Of a stretch of DNA of 64,000 nucleotides, positions 1 through 10,830 are shown piece after piece. Within the stretch, counting starts at the first letter, position 1; each line of letters opens with the position of its first letter. A model generated the notes under the pieces. It was given only the letters and a program-made list of their open reading frames with translations. It was not told where the DNA came from and ran no database searches. The position numbers and the translations under genes are program-made. The stretch is from Tupaia tana (taxonomy: Eukaryota; Chordata; Mammalia; Scandentia; Tupaiidae), in contig JAKSZU010000006.1 of NCBI GenBank assembly GCA_026018925.1, positions 193,265,449-193,329,448 on the forward strand. The letters are read 5' to 3'.

Positions 1-90
1 ACTATTTCCAGAGCCTCAAAGCTCAGCCATCATAACATCTAATGTCTCTCAGTTGAATGACCAGGGATCATACAGCAAGAGTCAGGACAA

Positions 91-364
91 GGGGCCAGCA
101 GGTAGCATGGTGGTTAAGGTACTGAACTCCCATGTGTCCAACCGCTGTTTGAGTCCTGGATCTGGTGGCTTGAAACTTATGCCAGGTGTATGTGTGTGTG
201 TGCCCCAAATTCTAGAAGGAGAATGGCAAAGAAGGGATCGTAGTGTGGCTATACCCCTGGGGGAGGGTGTGAATTTTTCATTTTCCATCTCCCTATCTCT
301 CTCTGTCTCTCTCCAGAGAATGCATATGCCCTATGGCAAAAACCATTACAAAAATAAATAAAAA
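91..364 (+). mobile_element. SINE-A copy (tRNA-derived), diverged
   Basis: Full-length copy: tRNA-like head, GC-rich body with the GGAGAATGG block, CT-rich stretch, CCCTATGGCAAAAACC end and A-rich tail. The flanks GTCAGGACAA (81-90) and GTGAGGACAA (365-374) look like a target-site duplication (TSD) with one mismatch. Divergence from the youngest copy (58952) suggests an older insertion. Confidence 0.85.
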
Positions 365-434
365 GTGAGGACAATACAATAAATTGGTTCCTTGCTTCTT
401 TTTGAATCATCTTTATGTTACAAATTTCTACTTT

Positions 435-905
435 TTTTTTGGGGGGGAGAGGTTTTTTTTTTAAATAATTATTTTATTTTATTTATTCATTCATTTATTA
501 TTATATATTTTTTTAGTTTGACCAGAGAGAGGCAGAGGGTAAGAGTGAGAGAGAGAGGAAGTGAGAAAGCAAGCCACCAGATTCAGGACTTGAACCCTGG
601 TGGGCCATGTGGGAGCGCCTTAACCACCACGCCACCTGCTGGTCCCAAGGGGAGAGGTTTTTGCTATAGGGCGCGTGCGCTCACCAGACAGAGAGAGAGA
701 GAGAGAGAGAGAGACAGAAAGCGAGAAATCACCCCCCCACTGGAGATGGCCATGCCACAATCCCTTCTCCTCCATTCTCTCAGTATCCTGGGCATGCACG
801 CACATGTGCCTGGTGTGAGTTTTAAACCACCAGGTTCCGGAACTCAAGCCGCGGTCCACTACATGGGAGTCCAGCGACATAGCCATTACGCTAACTGCTG
901 GTCCC
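435..905 (-). mobile_element. SINE-A copy split by a SINE-B insertion
   Basis: The body and head lie at 649-905 and the 3' A tail (as T run) at 435-443, separated by SINE-B. The outer flanks ACAAATTTCTACTTT (420-434) and ACAGATTTCTACTTT (906-920) form the TSD of the host SINE-A. A (GA)n tract at about 688-714 lies in the purine-rich complement of the CT stretch. Confidence 0.88.
458..648 (-). mobile_element. SINE-B copy nested in SINE-A
   Basis: Short SINE: a tRNA-like head (CCACCTGCTGGTCCC complement at the right edge), a short GA-rich body and an AT-rich 3' part of about 80 bp. It is bounded by the 14-bp perfect duplication GGGGAGAGGTTTTT at 444-457 and 649-662, which is SINE-A sequence, so SINE-B inserted after SINE-A. 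The AT-rich part closely matches the copy at 16795. Confidence 0.85.
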
Positions 906-920
906 ACAGATTTCTACTTT

Positions 921-1640
921 GATATATTTTGCATGTTGAACACACAGTATATGTTGTTTTCTGCTGGCTACTTCTGGTAAAATGTATCAAAACTCATTCA
1001 ATTCTCAAAATGCTAGAAATTTTCCAGTATTATAAATAAAAAAGATTTTGGTTTTAGTCACATGTCTGGTTTCAGATATCAGAGGAATGGAGTACCAGAT
1101 GTAAACTTTTACTCTAGCTTGTTTGACTTTGGAGGCTTTTACTACATTGCGAGATTTAAATCCAGAACGTCAGAAATCAAATGGTCAAAGTTTGGAGAAA
1201 CAGAAACTTGTAACCATAAACATGGAAGCTAATATTATATGAAGGGACCTCAGAACTTCCATAGGCAAATGGAATTAAAGTACAAGTTTGCTTTGGTGCA
1301 AAACATTTTGTAAACTGTGCATAGTATTTTTGTAATACATATTTTCCGTGAACATGTCTGCTACTCCTAGTTGCAGCCCGGTTCTGCTACTTACTTGTCT
1401 TTCTGGGTCCTTTCCTTATTTGATTATTTAATGGGAGTTATAGGAAAAATGAATTGGTTATTATAAGTAAAACTCTTAGAATGGTAAATACTTTAAAAAC
1501 TGAGCTACTAGAAAGGTCTGGGAGAAATACAGGGCATAGACAATTCTGATTTAGTTTAACTTGCTCTTTGTGTCATTTGCTTGATTAAAAGTTGATTCCT
1601 GGGAACAGATCTGGTTAAATGATATAGAATAATGATATTG
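921..1640. other. No recognised feature
   Basis: AT-rich single-copy-looking sequence. I see no long open frame, RNA gene or repeat I can name. Confidence 0.5.
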
Positions 1641-2047
1641 CTCAGTGAGGCTAGCTAATTAAGCTAGTGGTGAGAAAAAACTTAATTTTGAGTAGAATTT
1701 TGAAGACCTGGAGGGCATACAGAAGTAGCAGAAGGTAAGGGAAACGTGTTGTATGTAGGTCACTTGTGAAAGGATAATAGAAGGAGGATTATACTTTGGG
1801 AAAATTAGGTAGCTTCCTATTTGAAGTGGGGGAGATGGTGAATAGGGTATCATAATTCATGTCGGATTATAAAGGTTCAAGCAATGAATATATTGAAAGC
1901 AACCTATATTGTTGCATTTATTTGTTCATCCATCTAATTATTTATCCATTTTATAAACATTCAGAAACCTCCAAAATGCAAGGTGTTATCAAGGTGCACC
2001 ATAAGTCTCACCCTCAAAGAACTGATGAGTTAATAGACAAAGCAGGG

Positions 2048-2290
2048 GGGACCAGCAGTTAGCATACTGTCTATGTAGTTGACCGTGGTTCAAGTCCCCA
2101 GACCAGGTGCTTAAACTCATGCCAGGCGCGTGTGCGTGTGTGCCCAAGATCCCAAGAGGAGAATGGAAGAGAAGGGATTGCGGCATGGCCATCTCCCCTG
2201 GGGGGTGATTTCTTGCTTTCTGTCTCTCTGTCTCTCTCTGTCTTTCTGGCGAGCACACGCGCCCTATAGCAAAAAACCTCTCCAAAAAAA
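2048..2290 (+). mobile_element. SINE-A copy
   Basis: Head GGGACCAGCAGTTAGC, body and CT stretch are present, ending CCCTATAGCAAAAAACC and A7. The candidate TSD AAAGCAGGG precedes the head. Its right copy appears expanded into the CAG repeat that follows. Confidence 0.85.
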
Positions 2291-2312
2291 GAAGCAGCAG
2301 CAGCAGCAGCAG
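2291..2312 (+). repeat. (CAG)n microsatellite at SINE edge
   Basis: About seven uninterrupted GCA/CAG units directly follow the SINE A tail and end in AGCAGGG, the same letters that precede the SINE. I see no reading frame that would make this a coding polyglutamine tract. Confidence 0.8.
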
Positions 2313-2849
2313 GGCATGCAAGTATTTATAACAGAAAGTAGAAATTTGCATGAGTCCTGAGACACAGATGAAATTCTAATGAAGAGGAAAGAGGAGAGAA
2401 GGATTGTTTGAAGTAGAGGGGAATTCAGAAAGCTTTGTGAGGGTGATGGCAAATTCTAAGGAGGACAATCAATGAGATGTTTGAAATGAAATTGAAAGGT
2501 GGCGAGGGGTTATACCTTGGCCTACCAGTTGCAAGAACAAACGTGGGCCTTGATTAGAGAAATGGCAGTGACAATGGAGGTAAAAAGGCTTGTAGAGAGA
2601 CATTTCTAGATAGACTTGATAGAAGTTGACAACTATTGCTAAATGAATTTTGGCATGAGGAAGAAAGAGAAATAAAAATTATGTTAAGGTTTTGGCTTCA
2701 TTGACTAGGGAATTGTTAGAATAAGCAGAAATGCTGAATGTAAGAAGAGTACTTTGGTAAGGAAGATAAAGAATTTTCATTTTATGCAAATTCTAGTTGA
2801 CATATTGGATAGTCAGAATCATCTGGAATATGGTAGAGCCTGTCTGAAC

Positions 2850-3970
2850 TGGCACTATTGGTAGAACATTATAGCTACTGCCCATACCACAACACAAGGA
2901 AAAGAGACATCTCAAGAAGAGAGATACCCCTTGTTTCTAGACCAGTGGTTTCCACACTATAAGCTCTTTAGCTTTATAGCAGTGCCTCAGAGGCATGGGG
3001 ACCATACTCTCTACACAAGAGAAAGGGGGGACCATTAAAATTTTTTCTGGAACAAATGATGCAAGCCAGAATTGCCTTGAAGCAAATAGGCCCTAGATTC
3101 ATTTTTCAGAGGCCAGAGGGTAGAGGTAGTGAAAAAGAGGCAGCCTTTCACTTGTTGGACTTAAGACACTCTGCCTCACCCAGAGCATCTCTGCTTTCTT
3201 TCATGTGTCTTATATAGGTTACTGTTCTGCAGAAAGCATACTTTACAAAGTAGATTTGATTGCCTTAAAAAAAAGTTTGAAAATAATTGGCTTAAGCTAA
3301 AGTATAAGGTTCGCAAACAAGAATGTAGAAATAGAGAATGTATTTTTATCTGAAAAAGAAAAAAAAAAAAAAGACTGCTTTTTTTGTTCCCCTCTATCTC
3401 ACAAGGAAAGGAGTGTGAAAATATTATGGTAGCACGTGTGCTTTTTAGATTACAACTATATTTTTAAACAAACCATTTGTTGGTGATGCAACTGCAAAAA
3501 GCATCTAAAATTATCATGTCTATATTTGATTCATTGAATTGCATGTTATAAAAAAATGAATAGATTCTTCCAGTCTATGTTTAAAATTCACTTATAAATT
3601 GTGACTTTGTAAGCCAGGTTTCATCCTGGATCACATTTTTAAAATTTTTTGATGTAATGCCATGAAAATGAACAATTTTAACAGTAGCAGAAAATGGTGT
3701 GAGAATCATTAAAGAGGCTAAGGTTCCTTTTATAGTTCACTGGTGTTGAAAATGGGAGAAAACTAGCCAGATAACGTGAATATGTCAATAAAATGTCTTA
3801 AATATTGATAATATGTACAAACTAAAAATTCAATAAAAATAAGCATTAAAAATCTGTTATAATCTAGGAAATCATTAATTTCTGATTTTTAAAATTTAAT
3901 TTCCAAACTAAGTGCTTTCCTAGTGTTACATTTCATTTAAATTTGAAACTCACACAAGAAAAATTGTATT
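2850..3970. other. No recognised feature (contains an A run)
   Basis: AT-rich sequence with an A-rich run at about 3357-3372 and repeated AAAATT-type words. Text around 2940-3060 faintly resembles the end of an old DNA transposon (ACCAGTGGTTT), too weak to call. Confidence 0.4.
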
Positions 3971-3984
3971 TTCACTTTTTTTTT

Positions 3985-4256
3985 TTTGCTTTTTTTTTTT
4001 TTTTTTTTTGAGAGGTTTTTCGCTATAGGGCGCGTGCGCTTGCCAGACAGACAGAGACAGAGAGACAGAAAGCGAGAAATCACCCCCCAGGGGGGATGGT
4101 CACGCCGCAATCCCTTCTCCTCCATTCTCCTCTCGGGATCTTGGGCACGCACGCACACGCGCCCGGCGTGAGTTGTAAGCCACTGGGTCCGAGACGCGAA
4201 CCGCGGTCAACTACGTGGGAGTCCAGCGACATAGCCATTACGCTAACTGCTGGTTC
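3985..4256 (-). mobile_element. SINE-A copy, little diverged
   Basis: T run, GAGAGGTTTTTCGCTATAGGG, full body and head ending GCTAACTGCTGGTTCC. TTCACTTTTTTTTT occurs on both sides (from 3971 and from 4259), a plausible TSD merging with the T run. Many CpG sites remain, suggesting a recent insertion. Confidence 0.88.
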
Positions 4257-4266
4257 CCTTCACTTT

Positions 4267-4516
4267 TTTTTTTTTTTTTAAATTTTTGCCATAGAACATA
4301 TGTGTTCACTGAAGAAAGGTTGAGAGAGGAAAAATGAAAAATCACACCCCCCCACCACAGAGGGGATATCCACAATGCAATCCCTTCTCCTTCATTCTCC
4401 TCTTGGGATTTTGGGTATGCACACACACATGCCCAGCATAATTTTCAAGGTACTGGGTCTGGGACTTGAACTGTGGTCAGCCATGTGCCTTGATCACCAC
4501 ATCACTTGCTGATTCT
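4267..4516 (-). mobile_element. SINE-A copy, diverged
   Basis: Immediately follows the previous copy in the same orientation. All SINE-A blocks are visible but with many substitutions and few CpGs (GGTATGCACACACACATG in the body), so it is older than its neighbour. Confidence 0.8.
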
Positions 4517-5478
4517 GGATTAACAATATTTGATTGATAGCTTGACAGTTGTGCTACAGATAATTTTATTAAATACTTTGAAGTTTAATTTTTAATTTTA
4601 TGTTGATTCTAAAGAAACTCAAAATTGAAATTATGGGAATGATATTATACATATTTCCCCTCCATCTCTTTATTTCATCTTCTTTTTCTTTGAATATTTA
4701 TTGTTTGGTAAGTATTTAAGAACTGAGCTTAATATTTGTTGTTGTTTTTCCTGAAGTCTAACTTTGGTTTTAAAGTTAGGCAAAAAGATAAGTACCATTC
4801 CCCCAAATTGTGAGGCTACTATGACAGGAATTCCCATATAGGTCCTTTGGGTGAAGTCATCTTCCTCTCATTGTATTCCATGAGTCAGTATTCCCTCAGA
4901 GGTGTCAAGTTGTCTCTTCAAGCAAGGGTTACCATTGAGAACATTACATTCATTCACAGTATAAGACCTTATTATGTGGAGACATTATTTGAAAGATTAA
5001 ATATTAAGACCCAGTCCCTGTCCTCAGGATTCACACAATAATATGAGGCAGAAAATCTGAGAAATGAATAGGCAGAGTCTCATAATTCCTCCCATAATTC
5101 TTTCTCCCTTTCTGACATAATTTCTTCTACAGATTATGCTTTAAACAAAAGACAGGAAGAGCTGTCACTATTTGCTTGCTTCTGCTTTGGCTCTGCTGAA
5201 ATCTTGAGGCCATAATTACAAAGCCTGGCTGAATGCTAAAAAAGAGAAAGAAGGAAATATAGAGGGAAACATTCACAATTTTATCTTCTCGTTAATCATT
5301 CTGCCATTAAGGGAACAGTCCACAGAAGGAGTAGGGGAAGGAGGTCAGTTCTAATAGGCAAAGTTGGGAAAGTGTCACAAAAGTGTCACAAAACCCTAGG
5401 AATTTGTGGTCATTTACATAATGGACAACACCATCTTGCCTGAATCTTTCAACAGACCTGGGGTAGATCACCTATACT
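4517..5478. other. No recognised feature
   Basis: AT-rich sequence without a nameable repeat. A 64-codon open frame at 4847-5041 shows no domain, no splice-site context and no codon bias I can detect. I do not call it a gene. Confidence 0.5.
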
Positions 5479-5494
5479 TAGCCTGTTAATTCTT

Positions 5495-5768
5495 TTTTTT
5501 TTTTTTTTCTTTTTTTTTTTTTGGAGAGGTTTTTGCTATAGGGCACGTGCGCTCGCCGACAGACAGAGACAGAGAGATAGAAAGCGAGAAATCACCCTCC
5601 AGGGAGGATGGCCACGCCGCAATCCCTTCTCCTCCATTCTCCTCTCGGGATCTTGGGCACGCACACACACGCGCCCGGCGTGAGTTTAAGCCACTGGGCC
5701 CGGGACTCGAACTGTGGTCGACTACGTGGGAGTCCAGTGACATAGCCATTACACTAACTGCTGGTCCC
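5495..5768 (-). mobile_element. SINE-A copy, young
   Basis: Complete copy with a long T run on the left. The TSD is TAGCCTGTTAATTCTT (5479-5494) and TAGCCTATTAATTCTT (5769-5784), one mismatch in 16. Low divergence from the 58952 copy. Confidence 0.9.
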
Positions 5769-5784
5769 TAGCCTATTAATTCTT

Positions 5785-6724
5785 GAAAACTATCTACTTT
5801 GGTGGTTTTATAGCTCATGTATTTGGAATTTCCAATGCTTTTGTCTCTTTCACATTGGCAGCCATGTGACTTTAGGTCTGTGGCATCTTCTTCAAAGTTA
5901 GCCCATGTGTTCTCCAGGTGCCCTGCATTTAAAGAGGAGAGCAGGATTCCTCACATGCCCCTGGGTCAGCAGTTTACACCTCCTGTCACTGCTGCTGAGG
6001 ATACCTGACTTTTTCCACCAGAATTGTTGCCAGTGTTGATGTTCATTATTATTAATAGATTTTCCACTCGATAGCAATTAAAGTTTTAAGGTTTTTTCAC
6101 TCTACTATCCCATTTGATCCTCATGAGAACCCTGAAAACTAGGACAAATGTTATTATCTCTGCCCCCTAACTATTGTCTTGATTAGAGCCCTTAAAAGCA
6201 GTAGGCTCACTGAAGACTTATTGATGGACATGTAAGTTGCTAAAAACAATATCTAGATAACCAGAATAAATTGGACCCAAGGCATTTTAGGCCTTTTTTT
6301 TTTTTCAGTTGAGGACAAATCAGTGCACAGTATATGAGACTTCACATATTAATTTAATTAGAACATTACAGGAATTGTCACAGGACAATTTGAAGGACAT
6401 TAGTTATATACTTTACTCTGAATCAAATTATATCCTTTGGATGCCAGTTAAAATCTTCATGAAGAAGTTGTTTTCAATGTAATGAAAAGATCATTATGAA
6501 CTTTTTGTTTCTTTTTTCCCTTCTGCCTTTCTTTCTTCCTTTTCTCTTCCTTTTATGTCTTGTTCATTCATTTCTTCACTCAGTTGTTTATTTTTTCCTT
6601 CCTTCTTTCCTCTTTCCCTCTCTCCCTTTCTTTTTCCTTAAGCCCCCTTTCCTTAAGCACATGTGAAAAATATCGTTTTCTATCACCAAAGCTCTAAGAA
6701 ATATGATTTCTCAAGAACTCAAGG
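5785..6724. other. Old repeat trace and pyrimidine-rich tract
   Basis: 6060-6190 resembles a widespread old mammalian repeat (words like TTTGATCCTCATGAGAACCCT), family not assigned. 6503-6640 is a CTTT/CCTT-rich pyrimidine tract, likely low-complexity. The rest holds nothing I recognise. Confidence 0.4.
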
Positions 6725-6972
6725 GGGACCAGCTGTTAGTGTAATGGCTATGTCGCTGGACTCCCATGTAGTTGACCGCGGTTTGAGTCCCAGACCCAGT
6801 GGCTTAAACTCATGCTGGGCGCGTGTGCGTGCGTGCCCAAGATCCCAAGAGGAGAATGGAGGAGAAGGGACTGAGGCATGGCCATACTCCCTGGAGGGTG
6901 ATTTCTCGCTTTCTGTCTCTGTCTCTCTGTCTTTCTGGCGAGCGCACGTGCCCTGTAGCAAAAAAACTTCTC

Positions 6973-7001
<29 letters not shown>
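6725..7001 (+). mobile_element. SINE-A copy, young
   Basis: Complete copy with an A run of about 28. AACTCAAGGG precedes the head and AACCTCAAGGG follows the tail, a TSD with one inserted base. All head and body blocks are intact. Confidence 0.9.
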
Positions 7002-7004
<3 letters not shown>

Positions 7005-7140
7005 CAAGGGTCAGCATTAATTAACCTAATTTAAACAGCAAATACAATAGTTACATTATTTGGGGATTAAAACATTTTTAATTTTCTTAATCACCCATTA
7101 TGTGATAAAACCGTGATGAACTTTTACAAATACTTTTTGT

Positions 7141-7381
7141 TTTTAAGTGAGATTTTTGCTATAGGGTACATGCACTCATGGGAGAGACAGAGAGAAAGTG
7201 AAAAATCACTTCCTGGGGGCATGGCCACCATGCAATCCATTCTCCTCCATTCTTCTCTCAGGGTTTTGGGCATGCACACACACTCGCCCAGAGTGAGTTT
7301 TGAGCTGCTGGGTCCAGAAATCCAGCCATGTTACACCTTGTAAGAGTCCAGCGCCTTAACCACTATGACACCTGCTGGTCC
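7141..7381 (-). mobile_element. SINE-A copy, diverged
   Basis: Body and head are recognisable (GCTATAGGGTACATGCACTC, head ending ACACCTGCTGGTCC). ACAAATACTT at 7127-7136 and 7382-7391 is a perfect 10-bp TSD. Confidence 0.85.
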
Positions 7382-7391
7382 ACAAATACTT

Positions 7392-8008
7392 ATTTTTTTA
7401 ATTAAACTTCAGTAGGTAATTGAAGTAGATAATTACTGAAGCTCAAAAAGTTGAATGTGTCTTCTAAGACCTTAAATGAAAATATGACAGAGGCAGAATT
7501 AAAAATCCGTTTTTGAGGGACTCTATAGACAGTACTTTGTTATTCTAGGAGTATGTATGGAAAGTGATTAAACACATATTTGGAGTAGAATTATAGAATG
7601 TAAAACCATAGTAAAGGAAGTAACTTCAGGAGTTCTCTTTAATGCAAAATATTTTTCCTCTAATACTCTTGGATGAGTGGTTGCCAGTTTCTACTATAGC
7701 AGATCTACTAAGGAGTTGGATTATGTTCTTTCCAAATTCTTCCTTGTTTTGAGCTAAATTACCTTGTTTTCTTGATTCCATCCTTTGACCCTGGTTATCT
7801 CCTATCTGTAGTTTGATAGTTTGACTACTTGTCTTAGTTTTCCTGGGATAGTCTTGGTTTATTTAAGTTTGTTTGTGCCAACATAATTATTAATACTGTT
7901 CCACTTTAATTCTCATAAATGCCCCATTTTGTAGGACAAATACATGTCCAACCTGTGAGACCACACAGTGTGACAGTTTTTTAAGTATCTGAAGAGTCAT
8001 GTCTCTCA
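7392..8008. other. No recognised feature
   Basis: AT-rich sequence with no named repeat or credible coding frame. Confidence 0.5.
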
Positions 8009-8343
8009 TTGTTTGTCTTAGTTCTTTTTTTTTTTTTTTCTTATTGCTATAGCTGATACCTGAGACTGAAAAATGTATACAGAAAATAAATTTATGGGTC
8101 TCATAGTTTGGAGGCTGGAAAGTCCAAGAGCATGGCACCGGCCATCTGGCAAGGGTCATACCATAGCAGAAGAGTGGAGGACAGAGTATTTGCTGAAGAG
8201 GCCACGAGATGTGCCAAGCTCGCTTTTATAACAACCCACTCTCATGAGAAGGAATCACTCCTGGATAACCCATCAATCCATTAATACATGAATCCTTGAA
8301 TAGATTAATCCATTCATGATGACAGACTCCTAATAACCGATCA

Positions 8344-8612
8344 TTTTTTTTTTTTTTTTTTTTGAGAGATTTTCGCTATAGGGCTCATGCGTTCGCCAGA
8401 CAGACAGAGACATAGAGACAGAAAGTGAGAAATCACCCCCCAGGGGGTATGGTCACGCCGCAATCCCTTCTCCTCTATTCTCCTCTCGGGATCTTGGGCA
8501 TGCACGCACATGCGCCTGGCGTGGGTTTTAAGCCACCAGGTCCGGGACGCGAACCATGGTCGACTACATGGGAGTCCAGCGACATAGCCATTACACTAAC
8601 TGCTGGTTCCGG
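8344..8612 (-). mobile_element. SINE-A copy inside MaLR LTR
   Basis: Complete, CpG-rich copy with a T run on the left. Short similar flanks (CCGATCAT left, CCAATCAT right) suggest the TSD. Younger than the LTR it interrupts. Confidence 0.87.
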
Positions 8613-8696
8613 CCAATCATCTTTTAAAGGTTCCCCTGGTTCAATCTCTTAATACCATTGCCTAGGAGATTGCATTTTATTTCTTTTTAATTATTC

Positions 8697-8927
8697 TAGA
8701 GAGATTTTTGCCATAGGGCACATGTGCTCATTGGAGAGACAGAATCACAGAATGCAAGAAATCACCCCCCAGGAGAGATGGCCATTCCTCAATCCCTTCT
8801 CTTCCATTCTCCTCTTGAGATCTTGGGCACCTGGTATGAGTTTTAAGTTGCCAGGTTTGGGACTTGAACCGCGGTTGGCCGTGGGAGACCAGCAACATAG
8901 CCATTGTGCCATCTGCTGGATTCTGGA
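8697..8927 (-). mobile_element. SINE-A copy inside MaLR LTR, internally shortened
   Basis: Has GAGATTTTTGCCATAGGGCACATGTGC-type 3' end and the tRNA-like head, but the body lacks the usual CGCACGCACACG block (GGGCACCTGG at 8825). An old copy with a deletion. Confidence 0.75.
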
Positions 8928-9129
8928 CATTGTATTTTCAACATATAAACCTTGGGAGGATATTCAAACCATATCATCACTCATCTCCTGTGCAGGCTAA
9001 GTATTCCTGCTTCATCTTTATCACGATTAACACAGCTCCATGTTTCCCCTGATTCTGTCACTGTTTTGGCTAGTTTGTCTGCGAACCCTTGGGACATCCA
9101 GGCATAGAGTTTGAAATTTGATGTAAAAT

Positions 9130-9840
9130 ACTGTAAGAGTGTTGCGTTTGTTTCCTAGAGCTGCTATAATAAATGATCACACTACAGAGCTGAAAACAAT
9201 AGAAATTCATTCTTTCCCTATGTTAGTGGCCAGGAGTTAAGGTATTGGCGATGTTGGTTTCTTCTGGAGGCTCTGAGAGAAAATCTTTATGCCTCTCTGC
9301 TAGCTCCTGGTGAATTTTAGCAATCCTTGGTGTTTCTTGGCTTGTGGCAGAACACTCCCAACCTCTGTCTTCATCTTTTCATGATGTTCTCTGTGTCTCT
9401 GCCTTCCCCTTTGCTGTCCCTTATGTGGACACCATTGTTGAATTTAATGCCTAGATATAAGGTATATCTAAGATGATCTCATCTCATTCTCTTTAATTTT
9501 ATCTGTAAAGATACTATTTTTAAAAAATTTTACACACTTAATTACTATGTGTCATTACAGCATGTCAAATGAATTTTCCCATCATGAATACACTGCATAT
9601 AGGTCTAGTCAAAGACAACACCATAAACATTATAATCTACAGATTTCTTTCTGTTTTGAATCTGTTAAATGTTTTATTTGCTTTTTCTTCCCCTTGATTC
9701 CCACCCTCTCACCTTTCCCTATTTCCCACCGTCCTCCCCTACTGTCTCCAAAGATTCTACTTTCAAATAAGGTCACCTTCACAGGTAGTGAAGGTTAGGA
9801 CTTTGATATATCTTTTGGGGGGATTCAATTAAATTCATTA
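9130..9840. repeat. Old LTR-like mammalian repeat, interrupted
   Basis: Text such as GTTTCCTAGAGCTGCTATAA, then TTCTGGAGGCTCTGAGA and, after the interruption, a GGTTAGGACTTTGATATATC block ending near CATTACAA, matches a very common eutherian repeat that I recognise but cannot name with certainty. The middle is interrupted by the LINE 3' end at 9521. Confidence 0.5.
9521..9749 (-). mobile_element. 5'-truncated L1/HAL1 3' end
   Basis: In reverse complement it shares its last ~170 bp with the 3' end of the HAL1-type element at 29893-32559 (words like GTGTATTCATGATGGGAAAA and ACACATAGTAATTAAGTGTG). TSD: AAAGATACTATTTT (9507-9520) and AAAGATTCTACTTT (9750-9763). No coding sequence is retained. 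Confidence 0.65.
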
Positions 9841-9997
9841 CAAATGTGTATGCATTTTTCTGGAATATGACTTCCAGCCTTTCCCATACCACAAAGGAAT
9901 CTATGATTTCTCCAAAAGTTCAATAACCAGTAATCTACTTTGTCATTTATCCTGAACACAATATTCCCAGGAATCCTTGAGCATAGTTTACTGAAGT

Positions 9998-10079
9998 TAT
10001 TGGGTCATCAGGAAATTCATGATGCATTTTTGCACAGAAAAACATAGAAAAAATTTGTGACTTTCCTGAGGACCTATTA
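9998..10079. mobile_element. Palindromic mariner-like MITE, copy 1
   Basis: About 82 bp. The left arm TATTGGGTCATCAGGAAATT and the right arm ending AATTTGTGACTTTCCTGAGG then ACCTATTA are imperfect inverted repeats around a loop with GCATTTTTGCACAGAAAAAC. The same arms and loop recur at 35894. TA at the ends fits mariner target sites. Confidence 0.6.
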
Positions 10080-10632
10080 TAATGCCTGTCACAAGGTAGG
10101 CATTTAATAACTATTTGTTTAACAATTGATTAAATCAAATGGTTTGATCATTTTAGAGGACAGTCAATTCTTCCTAAAAATTTGCATTTCTTATGGAAAC
10201 CAATAGAAATTCATTTTTGGAGGGCAAAAGCTTATGATAATTCAAATTAAATTGATTTATGATTATTGCTACTTAGAATCACCTATTTTCCAGGCATACA
10301 GAATAATCCTCTTGTAAATGAAATGTCTTCTTTCATTATGTGATTCAGGCAGGAAATAAAGATGGGATTTCTGTTCACAAAACAGATCAAGACTGCTAAA
10401 AACATCACCTTTCTGTAAGAATTAGGCCTCTATCTTATTTCTTTCCACTAGTCACATATGCCTGTGAGTATAGGACGGAGATGTTTTGGGCTCCTGTGTC
10501 ACTCCGTTTTCTTCCTATGAGAGAAAGAACTTATTGCCGCTGTCTCCACTCTACGGCAAAAACCTTATAGAGTAATACATCACTTTTTGTTCTATCTATC
10601 TGCTCAAATCACACTCATGTGATCTGTCTTTA
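10080..10632. other. Possible MIR/L2 tail, otherwise nothing
   Basis: CACAAGGTAGGCATTTAATAA at 10091-10111 resembles the tail of a MIR or L2 element into which the palindromic element inserted. The remainder is unremarkable AT-rich sequence. Confidence 0.35.
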
Positions 10633-10641
10633 TCAATCTAG

Positions 10642-10821
10642 GGACCAGCAGTTGTAATGGCATGTCGCTGGACTCCCACGTAGTCCCCGCGGTTCGAGTT
10701 TATCACTCTAATGTGAGGAGAAGGGATTGCTGTCTTGATTTCCTGCTTTCTATCTCTCTGTCTCTCTCTGTCTGTCTGGCGAACGCGCCCTATAGCCTCT
10801 CCAAAAAAAAAAAAAAAAACC
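10642..10821 (+). mobile_element. SINE-A copy with many internal deletions
   Basis: The sequence retained is close to the youngest SINE-A, including TGTCGCTGGACTCCCACGTAG and GGTTCGAGT of the B box. About seven segments are missing: four bases in the A-box region, two before the B box, most of the body, the CCCCTGGGGGG block, part of GCGCACGC, and AAAAA. The perfect TSD TCAATCTAG at 10633-10641 and 10822-10830 brackets it. Confidence 0.85.
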
Positions 10822-10830
10822 TCAATCTAG

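Larger units (their letters stand above)
1640..2850 (-). repeat. LINE-2-like relic, interrupted by SINE-A
   Basis: Several stretches resemble the reverse complement of the LINE-2 3' region, for example the segment around 2660-2830 with AAGGTTTTGGCTTCA followed by text like the L2 consensus. The similarity is recognised by eye. The SINE-A at 2048 interrupts it. No ORF survives. Confidence 0.45.
8009..8980 (-). mobile_element. MaLR-type LTR (MST/THE1-like), split by two SINE-A copies
   Basis: In reverse complement the element begins near 8980 with TGATATGGTTTG, the characteristic start of MST/THE1 LTRs. On the plus strand it contains ATACCTGAGACTG at about 8057 and AACAACCCACTCTCATGAG at about 8231, both typical of this LTR class in antisense. 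A solitary LTR; no internal retroviral sequence is visible. Assignment is by recalled consensus. Confidence 0.65.

Noticed and set aside
53-922. Open frames of 95-176 codons on both strands
   Set aside because: They are translations of SINE-A and SINE-B sequence; the same peptide types recur at every SINE copy in the window.
2291-2312. Coding polyglutamine tract
   Set aside because: The CAG run sits at a SINE edge in a frame made of SINE sequence, without exon context.
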